Positions 1 through 13,400 are shown, numbered from the stretch's first letter. The stretch is DNA of 64,000 nt from Salminus brasiliensis (GCF_030463535.1 NC_132892.1:26853769-26917768); one strand, 5' to 3'. Notes: generated from the sequence alone by a model not told the origin. A program made the numbers and translations.

Positions 1-1805
1 ACAGAACGCAGATTCTCAGACCCTTTAACAAATGAACACCCCACTCTATACTTCGCACATGCTCTCCTGCATTACATAGCACCCTAGAACTGAAGGAGAT
101 ACGGCAAGTGTCTGCGGCTACGATGCGACCTAATCAGGTGTCATCGTGAAGAAAGATCACTTACAAGTTTATTGTGAGAGTGTAAATTGGTTTGCCATTC
201 ATTGGCTCAAGATTTGTTTGCACAGCAGGAGATCTGTGAATCCTGCCAAAACTGTGAGAGTTGGCAGCCATGTTAATCACAAAGTTGCTCTGCTATAATT
301 TGGCGATGTAGATACTCACTGCAGACGCAAGTTTTTTGATGGCTGACAATTAAAACAAAAATCCTAGCTAAAAAAGTTAACACTGACTAGCTAATGTAGG
401 ATGAAAAAACTACACTGTATTAATTGCCAGCTAGCATATCTAGCAAGGTTACTCTGTCTATCATGTAATTATTTCTGTTGGACTAAAACTTTGTATCTCT
501 GTCAAACTTCTGAGTCAAACTTCTAAACTTTTAATGGAAGATAATAAAAAGGGTTTACTTACAAGCAATTGTGGACCATTTAGATTGGTCCTCCACTATT
601 AAATGTAAAAGGCAGCAGACAGTCTAATGACATCAAAACCACCTGAAAAACGACAACAATGGATCTTCTCCAGGTTTTTGGCAGTTCAGAGGCTCCGCTT
701 GCTCCATTGTTCAGGCTCCTGTTTGCGGTACAGTACACACATTCTAGCTTTGGCTTGGAGAGCTGGCGATGACTCACTAATTTCCAGTGTCTTGTTAATT
801 ACCCTTTGCCTATTAAAGGGTGAATTAGTATTGATTGCCGTGGCCCTGCACTCCGCCTGTTAAAGCAACGAGTGTTGTGTTATAATGCCTCATTGCGTTT
901 GCTGAAATGCTAGTAAAGTGGAAACAAGGCCCTGCTGGCTCGTATAAGGACCCTCTGACCCCATGTGTAAACACACAAACACAACCTGCTTTTGAAATCG
1001 TTCCCTGTTACAGAAATAGTGCACTATATAGTCTATCCATATTGTAGTGTTGTTTGAATTCTCAACAGTGAATCCTTTTGTTATTCACTGGTGATTCTCC
1101 AGTCGGCTCACTATTTACTAATGGCTAAATAGTGAAGGATTCTGAACACAGCGACAGATGCCTTGCCAATATACTTGAGTAAAAGAACATGAAAGGGAGC
1201 GTGTTATCGCAATAACCTCTCAGGCTGTAGATCAACATGACAGTGATGCTATTCTTAATAACACATGACCTTGAGTGTTCTGGTGGTTAAGTATTATTAA
1301 CCATTATTATTAAGTTATTATTAGCAAGTTATACAGGTAATTATAAAGAACTGGTGAGAAACATAGACATGTTGCTGATGGTTATGGTCAGAAAAGACCA
1401 TAACAATCAGATTGTGTGGCCAAAACAAAGTGTTACACACTAAACATGCAGTATGAATTTAAGAAATATTCTAGATTCTGTATTTAATTCATATTTATTT
1501 TGTAAAACTGATAGCTTGCGTTATCAAATCGGTTAACTAAGCACTTAATAGACTATATGCACACTTCCACATCCTGAGTCAGCCAACCGCTTCACTTCCT
1601 GTGATGGCCCTTTTCACTTAGTCCCTTCAAGACTTGCCCATGCTTATTGTCAAGAAAGCCCAGAAGATGATGTTGACTCTGGCTTCTTTACCTAAGCTTT
1701 TTAAAGAGCAACATTTTTATAGTGTGTTAGGAAACATGCTATGGTATAGAGCTGACAAATGATGCCAGAAAGCCAGAGAGGAATCTTTAAAAAAAAGGTG
1801 CACAT

Positions 1806-2036
1806 ATTTGTCACTGTACAGTGTACACTGTACCCATGTAACCCATCTGGTAGTGAACACACACACACGTGTGTTAGGGGCAGTGAGTACACACACATCC
1901 AGCGCCCAGGGAGCAGAGAGGGTAAAGGGCCTTGCTCAAGGGCCCAACAGTGGCAGCTTGCCAAGCCCGGCAATCGAACCCACAACCCTGTTAGCGATAT
2001 CCCGGCGCTCTAACCGCTGAGCCACCACTGCCCCAC
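1806..2036 (-). mobile_element. tRNA-derived SINE, family A, copy 1
   Basis: Read on the minus strand from 2036, the sequence begins with a tRNA-like head. It has an A-box-like stretch TGGCTCAGCGGTTAGAGC and, about 30 bases on, a B-box-like GGGTTCGATTGCC, the spacing of an internal RNA polymerase III promoter. A conserved body and a (GT)n-rich tail follow. Related copies occur at 4885-5112 and 22022-22262, with a truncated one at 8368-8465. All four lie in the same orientation. Diverged bases between copies indicate old insertions. Confidence 0.75.
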
Positions 2037-4884
2037 AATCTCTGTGTCAAAGAACTTTTGTTTAAACTGACCCTCCAGATAGCGACAGTCCATTTTCCCA
2101 TTCATTTTCCCCATCCGATTCCCCACATGAAACACATGAAACTACTTGCTAGAGGCTAGAGGCTTTACACAAAGACACACAGCACATGTTCAGCTGTAGC
2201 GCTGTCGGTTCTGTGAAACCTAAACTTCCTTTCCAGAGAAATTATTGCCAATTAACAAAACTTACTGCAAGAGTGCGGACAGCAGAAGCAGAAGTGACTG
2301 AGCTGACTCAGAGTTTACTAGACGTACGTCTGCAGCCTGTGTGCATATAGCCTATAATAATAGATAAACTGCTCCAGTTTCTAACAAATAGGGATGTTTA
2401 ATGATATTGGAGTCATATTGATAATTGTACTAATTTGCTTAAATAAATGATCACAGTCGGACAGATGTTTACATTTGTAAATTTCAAATATCTCAAATAT
2501 TTAAATGTGAAATATTGAACATCCAGAACAGCAGTAGGTTTAGGGGAAGCTGGGCTAGTGCGTTCAAATATCTGTTTTTTTCTTTTACTGCATTTGTAAC
2601 CCTGCACAAATATCTGGTATATTTTTACAAATAGATGATAACATTAAATTTGCCTTACATGACATTTTGAGGCATGTCCTGCGATGTGACTATTGCACAT
2701 GCCCACATTGTGGCGATGCTGAAACAACATATTGTGCAGCCCTGCATGTAACACATGGCTTTGGGTGCATTATTGCTGTATTCTGCATATGGCAATTGTG
2801 GGCAGTTTCTTTATACCAGACTATTGCAGGCCTTGGTCCAACACACCTACCTGAAATCATTACGCAGAAGAGGAACACAGGTGTGTTTAATTAGTTTTTC
2901 CCCTAAATCCCTCAGGACTGCAGCATTCCAAGCGGGTGACTGCCTAACTTACAGAGTGCTGTTTTTATTATGATTCTTGTCTTTTTTTTTCTAACTTGCA
3001 ATCTTCCGTTTTTTACACTTGAATTAATTTGCTGATGGAAGCAATACGCTGGTAAAATGAACTCTAAAATCATCAAACTGCTTTCTTGCAAAGCGGAATG
3101 AACAAAGCCATCAGAAACTAATTGTGAATAACTGAATTATCAGGTTCACACGTTGTTTGTTATGCAGTGACAATGCTATTTTTTGTCTGTCATCTCAGTA
3201 TGGATTTTGGTCCATATTCATCACTACATCACTACAATCCACAACTAACGTCACACATGGCGTAGCAATCAATATACATATCTGAGGTATGCATGCTGGA
3301 TGGTAATGTGCTGCTTAGTTGTATTGACTGTGCATTACCACCATTGCCAATGAATTGCTCCTGCTTTCCAAAGTATTTAGCTGTCCCTCTTCATTTTCCT
3401 CCACAGAATGTAAATGCTGCCCATTTAGAGATGGAGTCTGGCTAGTTGAAGCATTGAGAGGATGTTTTTCCTCTCAGTGTATCTGGCACAGACCTTATTT
3501 AGGTCGATCAAAAATGCAAATGTGGCTAACAAAGAGTGAAAGAATCCAGTTAGCATTATGCAAATGACATCATGCTGATCGGCCCTGCTACTTTTCCACT
3601 TTTCCTTCACTGTTAGCAGCGTAGGCATTTTTGCTTAAAGTATTCCTTTAGAAAAGACAGGGGTGGAGAACTCAAGCACACCTGAGTCAACTTCCTGTTA
3701 ACTGCCAGGTTCAGTAGATGTTCTAGAGCAGAGAAATCATAAGATAAAGAGCCTCTCCTCCAGAAGCTCCAAGCTGGTATAGGAAAAGATGCTTTAAAAT
3801 GAGCATGTCACCAAAGAATGCTAATGTGACTAATAACGAATGAAAGCTAAGGAGACCAACTGCCCCCAGCTAGCTTTTTTATTGATGGTTAGCAGTGCTG
3901 TGTGATGATGCATTAGCACAGGTGCAGAGCAGGAGCACTACAGAGTAGGCCACATGTGTGTGAAGGAGCTCAGAACAGGAAAGCTGCTTCTGGGTTAGTT
4001 GAGGTCAGTTGGACAGACGCATTATCAAGGGAAGAGACCGTTCACTGTTTGAAATATGAATAGCAGATTATCGCTGCCACGTTAAAGCTTCACAGTAGAA
4101 GGAAATAAAACCTTCTTAACGTTCAATGGAAGTCCATTGAAATTATCATGACAAACAACTGCCAGGTTCAAATGATTGTCCAAAAGTGAAAAACGGAAAT
4201 GGAGATAGCGACAACGTCTTGTAATGCTTAACAGGGTGGTTGTATTACAGAAAGCCCCACCTTTTAATTAAAAGAGACAATCGTCTTGTTGGTAAAAGCA
4301 TATGTCAAGACACTCATTTCCTTACCATGACACCAGCACAGATACAAAGAATAGCAATATTTTCAACAATCATAATGTTAACCATGCCTAATGTTACCAG
4401 AGACTGTAGACATTATCGGAGGAGAAAAGCAGTCAAAAAGAGACATCAGTAATTGATCTACAGTGATGTGATATGTGCTATTGATGAAGTAGCATATATT
4501 AACTTGGCTTTCAATTTTGGGTTTCTAGATGTTTTTCCATTCACATAGACACAGGAGCTTGATCTGGTATTGGGCTGCTGCGACTTTTTAGGTCTCTAAA
4601 ACTCTAAAACTATTGTCCGGTCAGCTCCAGTCAAAGCTACAGTTTTAAAAAAACAACAGGAAATAGGTTTCCAAAGATCCAAGGCATCAAAAGTATTAGA
4701 GAACCTGAATTTAGCACAAAACCAAAAAGATAGATTGTACACTGGCGACGTTCTGAAGCGGCACATATTAATAGCTCGTGCTCCACCAACTTTTCTATAC
4801 AGCACAAATAAGGAACAGGAGGGAAACAGACCCCAGTGTTTTTATTTTGGAATTATGGAATTGCATGGATAACTAGGTGACTAT

Positions 4885-5112
4885 GTGTAACTATGTACAG
4901 CAAAATGTGTTCTCCACATTTTACCCATCTGTGGTAGTGAACACACACACACACCCCTAGAGCGGTGGGCAGCCAACTCCAGCACCCGGGAGCAGAGAGG
5001 GTAAAGGGTCTTGTTCAAGGGCCTAACAGTGACAGCTTGCCAAGCCAAGGTATCGAACCCACAACCCTGTCATCAATAGCCTGGAGCTCTAACTGCTGAG
5101 CCACCACTCCCC
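4885..5112 (-). mobile_element. tRNA-derived SINE, family A, copy 2
   Basis: Same family as 1806-2036. On the minus strand from 5112 it shows the A box TGGCTCAGCAGTTAGAGC and B box GGGTTCGATACC, then the shared body and a (GT)n run near 4940-4955. The 3' part extends further than in copy 1, to about 4885. Confidence 0.75.
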
Positions 5113-5702
5113 TATATTAGTATACAATTATGTGAAATCTAGTTTTTCTGATGACCCATAACACTTTATTTCTTCATATTAGTAAAAAATAGACCCCATT
5201 GTAAAAGCCCACTGATCCCACACAGTCAAACACCATTGAGCTGGTAGGTGTTGCTAGTGTGTATTTGTGCGTTTTGGGTTTTGCTCAAACTTGGAGAAAA
5301 AAGAATTGTTTAAATGAATCGATCAATAGTCAAAATAATCACTAAACTAATCAATAGAAAAAATTGCCCTAATCTGGTATGACTGGAAGTATCTGCCCAG
5401 GCCTGTTAACAGGACAGACCTACTGTATCCATAAAGAGCTACCTTTTCTTAGGTCAGAGCTCTTCCTCAAATACTTTGTTTTGAACACAGGTCCAAAGTC
5501 CGGTGTGCATAGCCCTCTGACCAGTTTCCATAAAAGTCTGCAACCTAACCAGAGCCTGAGGGGGCCCAACAAAGTATCAGGTTTCACAGGCCAGGTCCAG
5601 GCCCAGGCCAAATTATTTTTTTTCTCTCTCTCCTTTACTGAAATAAAAACAGCTACAGACAAGCTTTGCTGGTACCAGGTTTTAGATGGTCTAAACTGCT
5701 AT

Positions 5703-7125
5703 ACAGTGTGTGTAGAATTATTAGGCAAGTTGTATTTGAGAGGATTCTTTTTATTATTGAACAACTATGTTCTCAATCAACCCAAAAGACTCATAAAGAT
5801 CAAAGCTTAATAGTTTTGGAAGTTGGAGTGGTTTTTTTTTTAGATTTGGCTATCTTAGGAGGATATCTGTTTGTGCAGGTAACCATTACTGAATTACAGA
5901 ATTATTAGGCAACTTAATAAAAAACAAATATATACCCATCTCACTTGTTTATTTTCACCAGGTAAACCAATATAACAATTTAGAAATAAACATTTCTGAC
6001 ATTCAAAAACAAAACCAAAAACAAACCAGTGACCAATATAGCCACCTTTCTTTACCATGACACTCAAAAGCCTTCCATCCATAGATTCTGTCAGTTGCTT
6101 GATCTGTTTATGATCAACATTGCGTGCAGCAGACACCACAGCCTCCCAGACACTGTTCAGAGAGGTGTACTGTTTTCCCTCCCTGTAGATCTCACATTTC
6201 ATGAGGGACCACAGGTTCTCTATGGGGTTCAGATCAGGTGAACAAGGGGGCCATGTCATCATTTTTTCTTCTTTTAGACCCTTACTGGCCAGCCACGCTG
6301 TGGAGTATTTGGATGCATGTGATGGAGCATTGTCCTGCATGAAAATCATGTTTTTCTTGAACGATACCGACTTCTTTCTGTACCACTGCTTGAAAAAGGT
6401 GTCTTCCAGAAACTGGCAGGTCGGAGTGATCCAGCTGATCCAGCCTTGGGCCCATCCATCTGGCCCATCAAGAGTCACTCACATTTCATCAGTCCATAAA
6501 ACCTTAGAAAAATCAGTCTTAAGATATTTCTTGGCCCAGTCTTGACGTTTTATCTTATGTTTCTTGTTCAAAGGTGGTCGTTTTTCAGCCTTCCTTACCT
6601 TGGCCATGTCCCTGAGTATCGCACACCTTGTGCTTTTTGATACTCCAGTAACGTTGCAGCTCTGAAATATGGCAAAACTGGTGGCAAATGGCATCTTGGC
6701 AGCTTCACGCTTGATTTTCCTCAATTCATGGGCAGTTATTTTGCGCCTTTTTTTTCAACACATTTTTTGCGACCCTGTTGGCTATTTGTCATGAAACGCT
6801 TGATTGTTCAGTGATCACGCTTCAAAGGTTTGGCAATTTCAAGACTGCTGCATCCCTCTGCAAGACATCTCAATTTTTTACTTTTTAGAGTCTGTCAAAT
6901 CTCTCTTCTGACCCATTTTGCCAAAGGAAAGGAAGTTGCCTAATAATTAAGCACACCTTATATAGGGTGTTGATGTCATTAGACCACACCCCTTCTCATT
7001 ACAGAGATGCACATTACCTGATTTACTTAATTGGTAGTTGGCTTTTAAGCCTATAGAGCTTGGAGTAGGACAACATGTATAAAAAGGATGATGTGATTAA
7101 AATAATCATTTGCCTATTATATATG
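5703..7125. mobile_element. Decayed Tc1/mariner-type DNA transposon
   Basis: A minus-strand transposase relic lies between imperfect inverted ends. The left end near 5712 reads GTAGAATTATTAGGCAAGTT. The right end near 7105-7125 carries the complementary CATTTGCCTATTATA. Sub-terminal copies of the ATTATTAGGCAA motif also occur at about 5900-5915 and, inverted, at 6937-6950. Such repeated end motifs are typical of Tc1 families with indirect/direct repeat ends. Exact boundaries and the TA target duplication could not be fixed by eye. Confidence 0.75.
5894..6916 (-). pseudogene. Tc1-like transposase pseudogene
   Basis: Minus-strand relic of a Tc1-superfamily DDE transposase, the enzyme that cuts and pastes the surrounding element. 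Recognisable parts in order are an N-terminal helix-turn-helix region (6916 to about 6730, interrupted by stops and frameshifts), the first catalytic motif WTDE just upstream of 6479, the second motif QDNAPSHAS near 6330, and the third, SPDLNPIENLW, near 6220. A single TGA at 6479-6481 interrupts the frame immediately after WTDEM; because the frame continues directly into VTLDGPDGW it looks like a CpG-decay nonsense change from CGA. Compared with the family, a block of roughly 50 residues between the first two catalytic motifs is missing. It cannot make active enzyme. Confidence 0.85.
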
Positions 7126-7149
7126 TATGTATATGTGTATGATAGTCTA

Positions 7150-7545
7150 GGTGGTTGCAAAGCTGGTCATCCTACCCTTATGAAGGTAAGCAAGCTAGTC
7201 AAGCTGGTTGACCAGCATAGCTGTTGACTAACATAGTGTGATGGTTTTGCTGGTTGACCGGCAAGAGCAAATTGGATTAGAGTAGTGATACTGGTCATGC
7301 TTGTTGATCAGCTTGGTCATACTGGTCATGTTCCACAAGCAGCTTGGACTAGATTGTCATGTTTGTCATACTGGTGACCCAAATAGCTGGTTGACTAGCT
7401 TTTTTGAAGTTGGTAATGTTAGTCGACCAGCTGAAGGTCAGCAGACTCAAACAGAACATATCATACCCTGGTCAAGAGCTAAACTGGTCAACCAAGCTGG
7501 AGTCTTGTGTGTTCTCACGAGAAACACTGTAGACCATAGCAGAGT
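7150..7545. repeat. Degenerate ACCAGC/GCTGGT palindromic repeat tract
   Basis: Many short copies of TGGTTGACCAGC, CTGGTCAT and their complements are strung together over about 400 bases. Each half-unit is near-palindromic, so the tract can fold on either strand. Similar tracts lie at 51350-51665 and, briefly, 63040-63125, suggesting a dispersed element family rather than a local expansion. Confidence 0.6.
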
Positions 7546-8367
7546 ACCGAATTAAGGTTTCAAATTGAGCAGTATCAGTACCAATCGGGCCTAATCGAGT
7601 CAGGAATCGAGTCAGGTCTCAAACTGGCAGGTCCAGGTCAAGTTCACCTGGTCAGGGGTCACCCTGTCCCTGCTCTGTCCTCTCCTGTCCAATGTGTCTT
7701 TTTTGTTTTGGCTCCCTTGTCTCCCATGTCTCCCTTGCCTTTGGTTCTATTGTACTACTCCATTCACTTGTGTAGCTTGTTTCCCTTGACACTACGTTGG
7801 TCGCTCTACATCACTGTGTGTCATTTTGACTGTTTTCTGTTCAGTGCTTTGTGCTTTTCATTTAAGTTTCTGAATTCGAGCTTACACTGTGTGCACACCT
7901 CCCTGTGTGACAATTATCACTTTCACTATTTGCGCTTGTAGTTTGTGTTGTTATTTTCCAGATTCTATTTTTAGAGGTGGAATAGAATTCACAAAGCTGT
8001 CTTGGTGAGACAGCATAATCTCTTCGCAACCTTACTTTTTCACACCTAGCGTATTGTATTGTTCAGTACAAGCCTCCCCCCTAAGAACTACACGTCTGTA
8101 ACACAGTGCACATTTGCAATATGTCATACAATATTGTTACAGTCCTACACCTGCAAACCGTCAGTGAGTTACCAACATGCCATGTTAAGCTTAGCTCAAC
8201 TGATTGGTGTCTGACTATGGCGAGTGCACACACAGAGTGCTTGAACATGTGTTCCAGTGAACTACGACAGCAATGGCATTCTAAATTGCATATTTATGTA
8301 CTTTTAGTATCAGAGTATTTGTGTATATTACTGTCAACTTGTTCTTTTTGCACAAAGACAAAGAAGG

Positions 8368-8465
8368 TTATGGGCCTTGCTATAGAACCCAACTGTGGCA
8401 GCTTAGCAGGTGTGGGTATCAAACCCACAATCCTGTGATCAATAAGCCAGTGGTGGATCGGACAA
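8368..8465 (-). mobile_element. Truncated SINE family A fragment
   Basis: About 100 bases match the body and B-box part of the family A SINE (GGGTTTGATACC on the minus strand, followed by a body matching the other copies). The head is diverged and the tail is absent. Confidence 0.55.
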
Positions 8466-9439
8466 GGATGGTGTGTCTGCTGTGTATGTATGAGAAAACA
8501 CATCAAACTACTAATACTAATGTTTACATTTTACTGCTTTACATACTATATTATATACCAACTACAGTCATGTGATAAAGGTAGGACACTAAATAAAAAT
8601 ATTTGAATACATTTAAACATTCATTTAAACAATGTTAGGAGATGGAGATAATATACTTAAACCAATTAAACATATGTCCTGGTCTTGATCTTGTTGTCCT
8701 CTAGAAAACTTTAGTTCTGCTCTGATGGGTTTTTGACAGCAAGAGTTTCCTTCTTGCACAACTATGAAAATGAAAGGTGTGTGGTCTGCTTCTAAGTAGA
8801 TGCTGTACTTTGACTTCAGCTGGGGCGATGACATTTTAGGATTGTTTGAGACTTCTTTATGTATTTTGTGGTCTGCTGAAGATTAAATGTCCATATGTTT
8901 AAATACTCTAAAAAAGACAAAGGTTTTCATGGGTGTCTGTATACCATTAGAACCCAATTTCAGACTGGCTGCTAGCACATATTGAGGCCTTGTGAAGGCA
9001 TGAACCTATATCTAGCCCCTCTGAATTCAAACTCCCTTCCAGCAGGGAACCTCAGGTTCATCTCTCTCTGCCATGAACATTTCACCATTTGGAAGAAGGG
9101 CTCAATCGAGTATATCTCATTCCAAAAGCCAGAGTCGAAACAAAGCAAGTCAGAGAGACCCTGCACATTTATCCCAGACGTTTGGATGAAAACAAGCGGC
9201 TGCAGTTCAGAAATGGGGGGGATGAAAGTTGCGTTAGAAGCAGAGGGGAGTGAACAGGGAGATGAAGTGTTGCTTTTGAAAACACAGGGTATAAAGAGAT
9301 GTGAGAACACGCTCCATATGCATGCCCCCCTATATAGCAACAGAGGTGAAAGAGAGGGTATAGCTACGTGTGGCGCCGTGCACATGTGTGTTGTTACCTC
9401 TGTGCTAGAGTTATGAGATTACATCTCTCTTGACAGCCA

Positions 9440-9760
9440 TTTTTCTACCTTCTCTCCATCTTAAGAAAGGGCAACGTAAATTTACTCTTCAAAAAACAAG
9501 GAACATCCAATTATCCTCTCTCTGGCTTTGCTGATTGCTTTGCTCAGTGCGGTATGATTGCTGATTATGGGGCAAGCCCATCGCTTTGGCCCTGTGTAGC
9601 ATCCGTAAAAGAGTCTGAATTGATTTCTTTGAAGGAGTCAATGGAAGAGCCCTTTAGGGGAGTGGGCTAGCTAATTAAAATTCAAATGCGGGTCAGATCT
9701 CACGTAATGACTTTCCATTAGCTTCTCGTTCTTGTTTCGCCTTGATGAAGGTGTGTGCAC
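9440..9760. other. Candidate conserved non-coding element
   Basis: Unique, non-repetitive sequence of balanced composition between repeat-rich blocks. It contains homeodomain-type AT-rich motifs such as GCTAATTAAAATTCAAAT near 9669-9686. It has no open frame with domain character. Called only from texture; no alignment was possible. Confidence 0.25.
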
Positions 9761-10368
9761 GCGCACATTTGTGTGTGCGCTAGCAGCTTTACCCGCTAGG
9801 CCAGCACACCTGTTTACTCTGTTTGATCTGCACTTTCCAATGCAGTGTTCAGTTCAGCTGGTTGCACTTTGGCGTTTTGATATAGTGTACATGTAGTCTG
9901 CTGCATACTAACTCTGTTTATATAAGTAGTGCTAAATGCTTTCCCATTAAATTTGCAGTGTCACTTTTTGGATGCTTAAAGTCAAGTAAAGGTCTAGAAA
10001 ACATTATCGTAGCTAAAGGACTGAAGCAATAGTTTAGCAGTTTTTACCTCATATGATGTAGTTGCCCTGGGGCTGTGAGGGTAAAGAGTAATGGATGTTT
10101 CTGCTTCACGGATTGGTATTGTGCAAACTGCATGCCTAAACTATATGTAACAGATGAACAAAAGTATTCAGGCTTTAAAATAGTCCAATCTTTATAGATA
10201 GTTGTGTGTCACATCAGACCAGAAACAGCATAAGCAAATCAATTTCAGGTTGCTTAAAAACTTGATCTGAACTACATGATCTGAAGTAAGTATGTGATGA
10301 TTTCGGTATGCAGTTTGCACAGTGCTAGTTGATGAGGTATAACCTTCTTCAATTATTTAAGTCTAGGG

Positions 10369-11216
10369 ATGTCCTGATTAGATCCAATGGATCAGGATTA
10401 GGGCCGATCCAGGCATATTTCAATAGATCGGGTATTGGCTATTTTAATCCCAATCCAGTTCTGAGTCTTTGTTTTAAGAAAAGTGTTGAGTGCCATCTTG
10501 TGTCCTCAAGACACCATAAACAGACATTATCGCCCAGCTGGCAGCAGTGCAGACTTAAAATAAAAGAGTTGAGAGTCTGCAGTGTGGAGCTATTTTACAG
10601 TGGAACATGAAAACAGACCATAATATCTGAACCATTATAAAACTCTTTTACCAGCGGGAGAACCGTTCTCTTTTCTCTGTTTTTTAACCAGCACTGAATT
10701 TAAAACCGAATGGAGACTAACGCTAATGCTAATACACACATGCTGTAGAATCCCAAACCACACAAAACAGCATCACATTTACCCACTATAAACCAGTTAT
10801 TTCACACCAGTAGACCAACAATAACAGATGTCAGTCCAGAGTGTGTACCACTACACACACACACACACACACACACAAACATAGGAAGTGACTAGGATGC
10901 AGTGTTGTTGAGCTGGGAGCTGATTGGTCAGGGAGGAGAGTCATACTGGATTATAAGAGATTGAACACACTATAAAACAAGCATTTTATGACTTTAATAA
11001 TATTAAGACAAAAACGTCTTTACTAAACTAAATTAGTCAGTCCACAACTGACTCAAAAAAGGGATTTTGTGGATTTTACTGAACGTATTCATCAGCAGCT
11101 CATATGATCTAAACTCTCTGCCTGTATTATGTATTATTTATACAAACACAAGGATCAGATCAGTATCAGCTGATACTCAGCATTAGGAGAGTTGGATCGG
11201 ATCAGGGACATCCCTA
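10369..11216. mobile_element. hAT-like non-autonomous DNA transposon
   Basis: The left end reads AGGGATGTCCTGATTAGATC, and the right end at 11170-11216 is its approximate inverted complement, with GGATCGGATCAGGGACATCCCTA. Sub-terminal GATCAG/CTGATC repeats enrich both ends. No transposase was seen inside. The GGGATGTCC terminus resembles common fish hAT-type MITEs (recalled, not searched). A (CA)n run at 10855-10877 lies inside. Confidence 0.6.
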
Positions 11217-11459
11217 TTTAAATCGAGCACATTTTAACAGGCATTTAAGCATCTTTTGCATTGAGCTCAGGCTCTCATTTTGGAGGAAAAGATTGATGAT
11301 CTGATTTTAAAAGTTAAAGATGACATATTTAAGCAAGATTACTTTTTCATTCTTATCTTTTACCTTTTAAAAACATCAGAAAAAGAAAAAGGAAAAGGAT
11401 TGAAGCAGAAGTTTGTCAGTACTTTGGCAAGTATCTCAGCTTGTACACGCTGTAAAGGC

Positions 11460-11760
11460 CTTTTTTTATGGGGGGTTCACCTATTCGTCCTTGCAAAAGG
11501 CTTCTATTTATGTGAGGTTCCGGGACTGTCTTGCTGCGCAGCTCTTTTGAGGTCTATCCACAGATTATCAATAATGCTTACGTCGGGGGGACTGTGAGGG
11601 CCATGGCAAAAACCTTCAGCTTGCATCTCTTGAGTTAGACCATTGTGGATTTGGACATGTCTTAGGATCGTTATCCTGCTCTAGAAGCCATCCTCTTTTA
11701 ATCTTCAGCATTTTTACAGACGTGTGAGGTGTGAGATGTGAAGTTCATTTCTCTCTCTGC
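11460..11760 (-). pseudogene. Tc1-like transposase remnant
   Basis: Translated on the minus strand with frameshifts, this shows the second catalytic motif as LEQDNDPKT (around 11680) and, further on, SPPDVSIIDNLWIDLK (around 11540-11600). The latter corresponds to the Tc1 motif with the third catalytic residue, here with Asp where Glu is usual. The frame is broken between them. A similar fragment lies at 26460-26665 inside epha6. Confidence 0.65.
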
Positions 11761-12049
11761 CAGTGACATATTCTCTGTGCCACTGGCTGTAAGACAAGCC
11801 TATAGCATGATCAGTCCATCTTCATGCATAACAGTTTAAAAGGAGTTTTACTTTACTTGAACCTCTGTAACGTGTTTTGTACAAACCTACCTTTTAAAAA
11901 AGGTCTATTTTAACAGGGTTTATTTATTGTGTTCTTTTAAAAGGTTTGAGGAGTCTTTAAGTATCTATATGATTTAAAATTGACATCTCCTGGCCTTTCC
12001 TCACAAGCCATAGGCCTAACAAACTAATTAAGGTCTGGGACCATGGTCA

Positions 12050-12245
12050 ATGTTATTCAAGAGCTCAAATCTCCTGGGATGCCCAAACTTTTGAATGTTG
12101 CTCATATTTTATTTCACTCTAAAACTATACAAAACACTAATCTTGCTTCAAATGTTAAAATGATGGTTTAATGGAGATCAGCTCATCTTGTACTCAAGTA
12201 TTCACACTAACAAAACAAGGGTGTCCAAACTTTTGCATGTCACTG
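12050..12245. mobile_element. DNA transposon/MITE end fragment
   Basis: Bounded by GGGATGCCCAAACTTTTGAA on the left and GGGTGTCCAAACTTTTGCATGTCACTGTA-type sequence on the right. The same 'CCAAACTTTTGCAT' end motif appears, diverged, at the end of the 24343-24715 element. The interior is AT-rich and non-coding. Confidence 0.4.
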
Positions 12246-13079
12246 TATAGACTCAATGGTTGTATCTGGATGGTTCGTCCTTAGACTCTTTATGGTGGTG
12301 GTCAGAGTTCATGGTGTCCTTCAGAACCTAGCAGCTTTCTCTGTGAGTCAGACAGTATCAATATGAAGTCTAAATTTATCTCACAGCTTCACACACACAC
12401 ACACACACATGCCAACACACTCTCTCTCCTATCCTATATCGCTCTACCTGATCAAACATTTCTGTCACAGTTCAGGGGCAGGCAAACTTTGAGTTCTATT
12501 GAACTGTGTCCTTCCCTCTGCTCTGCTGTTCATACTCTGCCTGTGCTTTTGCAAACAGAGGCTTGAGGAGCTTTCATTATTTATGAAGGTGCAGCCTGGC
12601 CTGCAGCATCTTGGAGTGTGTTAAATATTTCTGTGTAAACGCAAGCTTCCTGGAGTCGGGGTGTGATGTAGTGCATTTACCTGCTGCCTTCAATAAGTTA
12701 TTAGCCACCTTGACTGTGACAGGTTTTAGAGTAATACTTCTTTGTGTGTTTACTGAGTGAAAGCAAAGAGAATAGGGCAACATGGAGGCCTAGGCAAACA
12801 GCTGTCACATACATTGTCCATGTGCTGTGTGTCTCAGTAAGGATGCAGTGTGGAGGAGCATACATTTCTTTTTGTTTCAAATGTCAGAAAACATACACTA
12901 ACTTTTCATCAAATTCAGATCGTAATAAAATATCTCCTCTTCAACAGTCAAAAAAACATAAGTGAACCCTTTAGAATTACATGGATTTTTGAACTGATTA
13001 TTAATAAAATGTCACAATTTTGTGATCTAAGACATGATTATAGACTGTTTTTCTTTTTTCGTTCAATTTAGTACTGCCA

Positions 13080-13400
13080 ATTAACCCACCCATTCAAAGC
13101 TCCTCGTTGTGAGGACTAGCACATGCCTCCTCAGAAACATGTGAAATCAGCCAGCACCTCTTTTCAAACATACGGTGTGCTCAGAATGAATGAAATAAAA
13201 GAGCTGGGTCCCCAGCTCTGCCACCCCAATGTACAGATGCAGAGTGATAAGGGGAGAGAGCGCCATCTACCCACCTGGAGACACTGCCAATTGTGCCCTC
13301 TCTGACTCTGCCATCGATGGCAAGGCAGCGTGGCTCAGGATTTGAACCTGCGACCCCCAGCCATAGTGGACATAGAGCTACTCTGAACTCCCTAATGAAC
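13080..13400 (-). mobile_element. tRNA-derived SINE, family B, copy 1
   Basis: Read on the minus strand it has a B-box-like GGTTCAAATCC near 13340 followed by the motifs GCCATCGATGGCAG and GGGCACAATTGGCAG. The same order is found on the plus strand at 43625-43720 and on the minus strand at 30092-30292. It is a second SINE family, distinct from family A. Confidence 0.6.

Noticed and set aside
8972..9416. Overlapping 137- and 144-codon frames on opposite strands
   Set aside because: No domain, no signal of splicing, and equal openness on both strands suggest chance.
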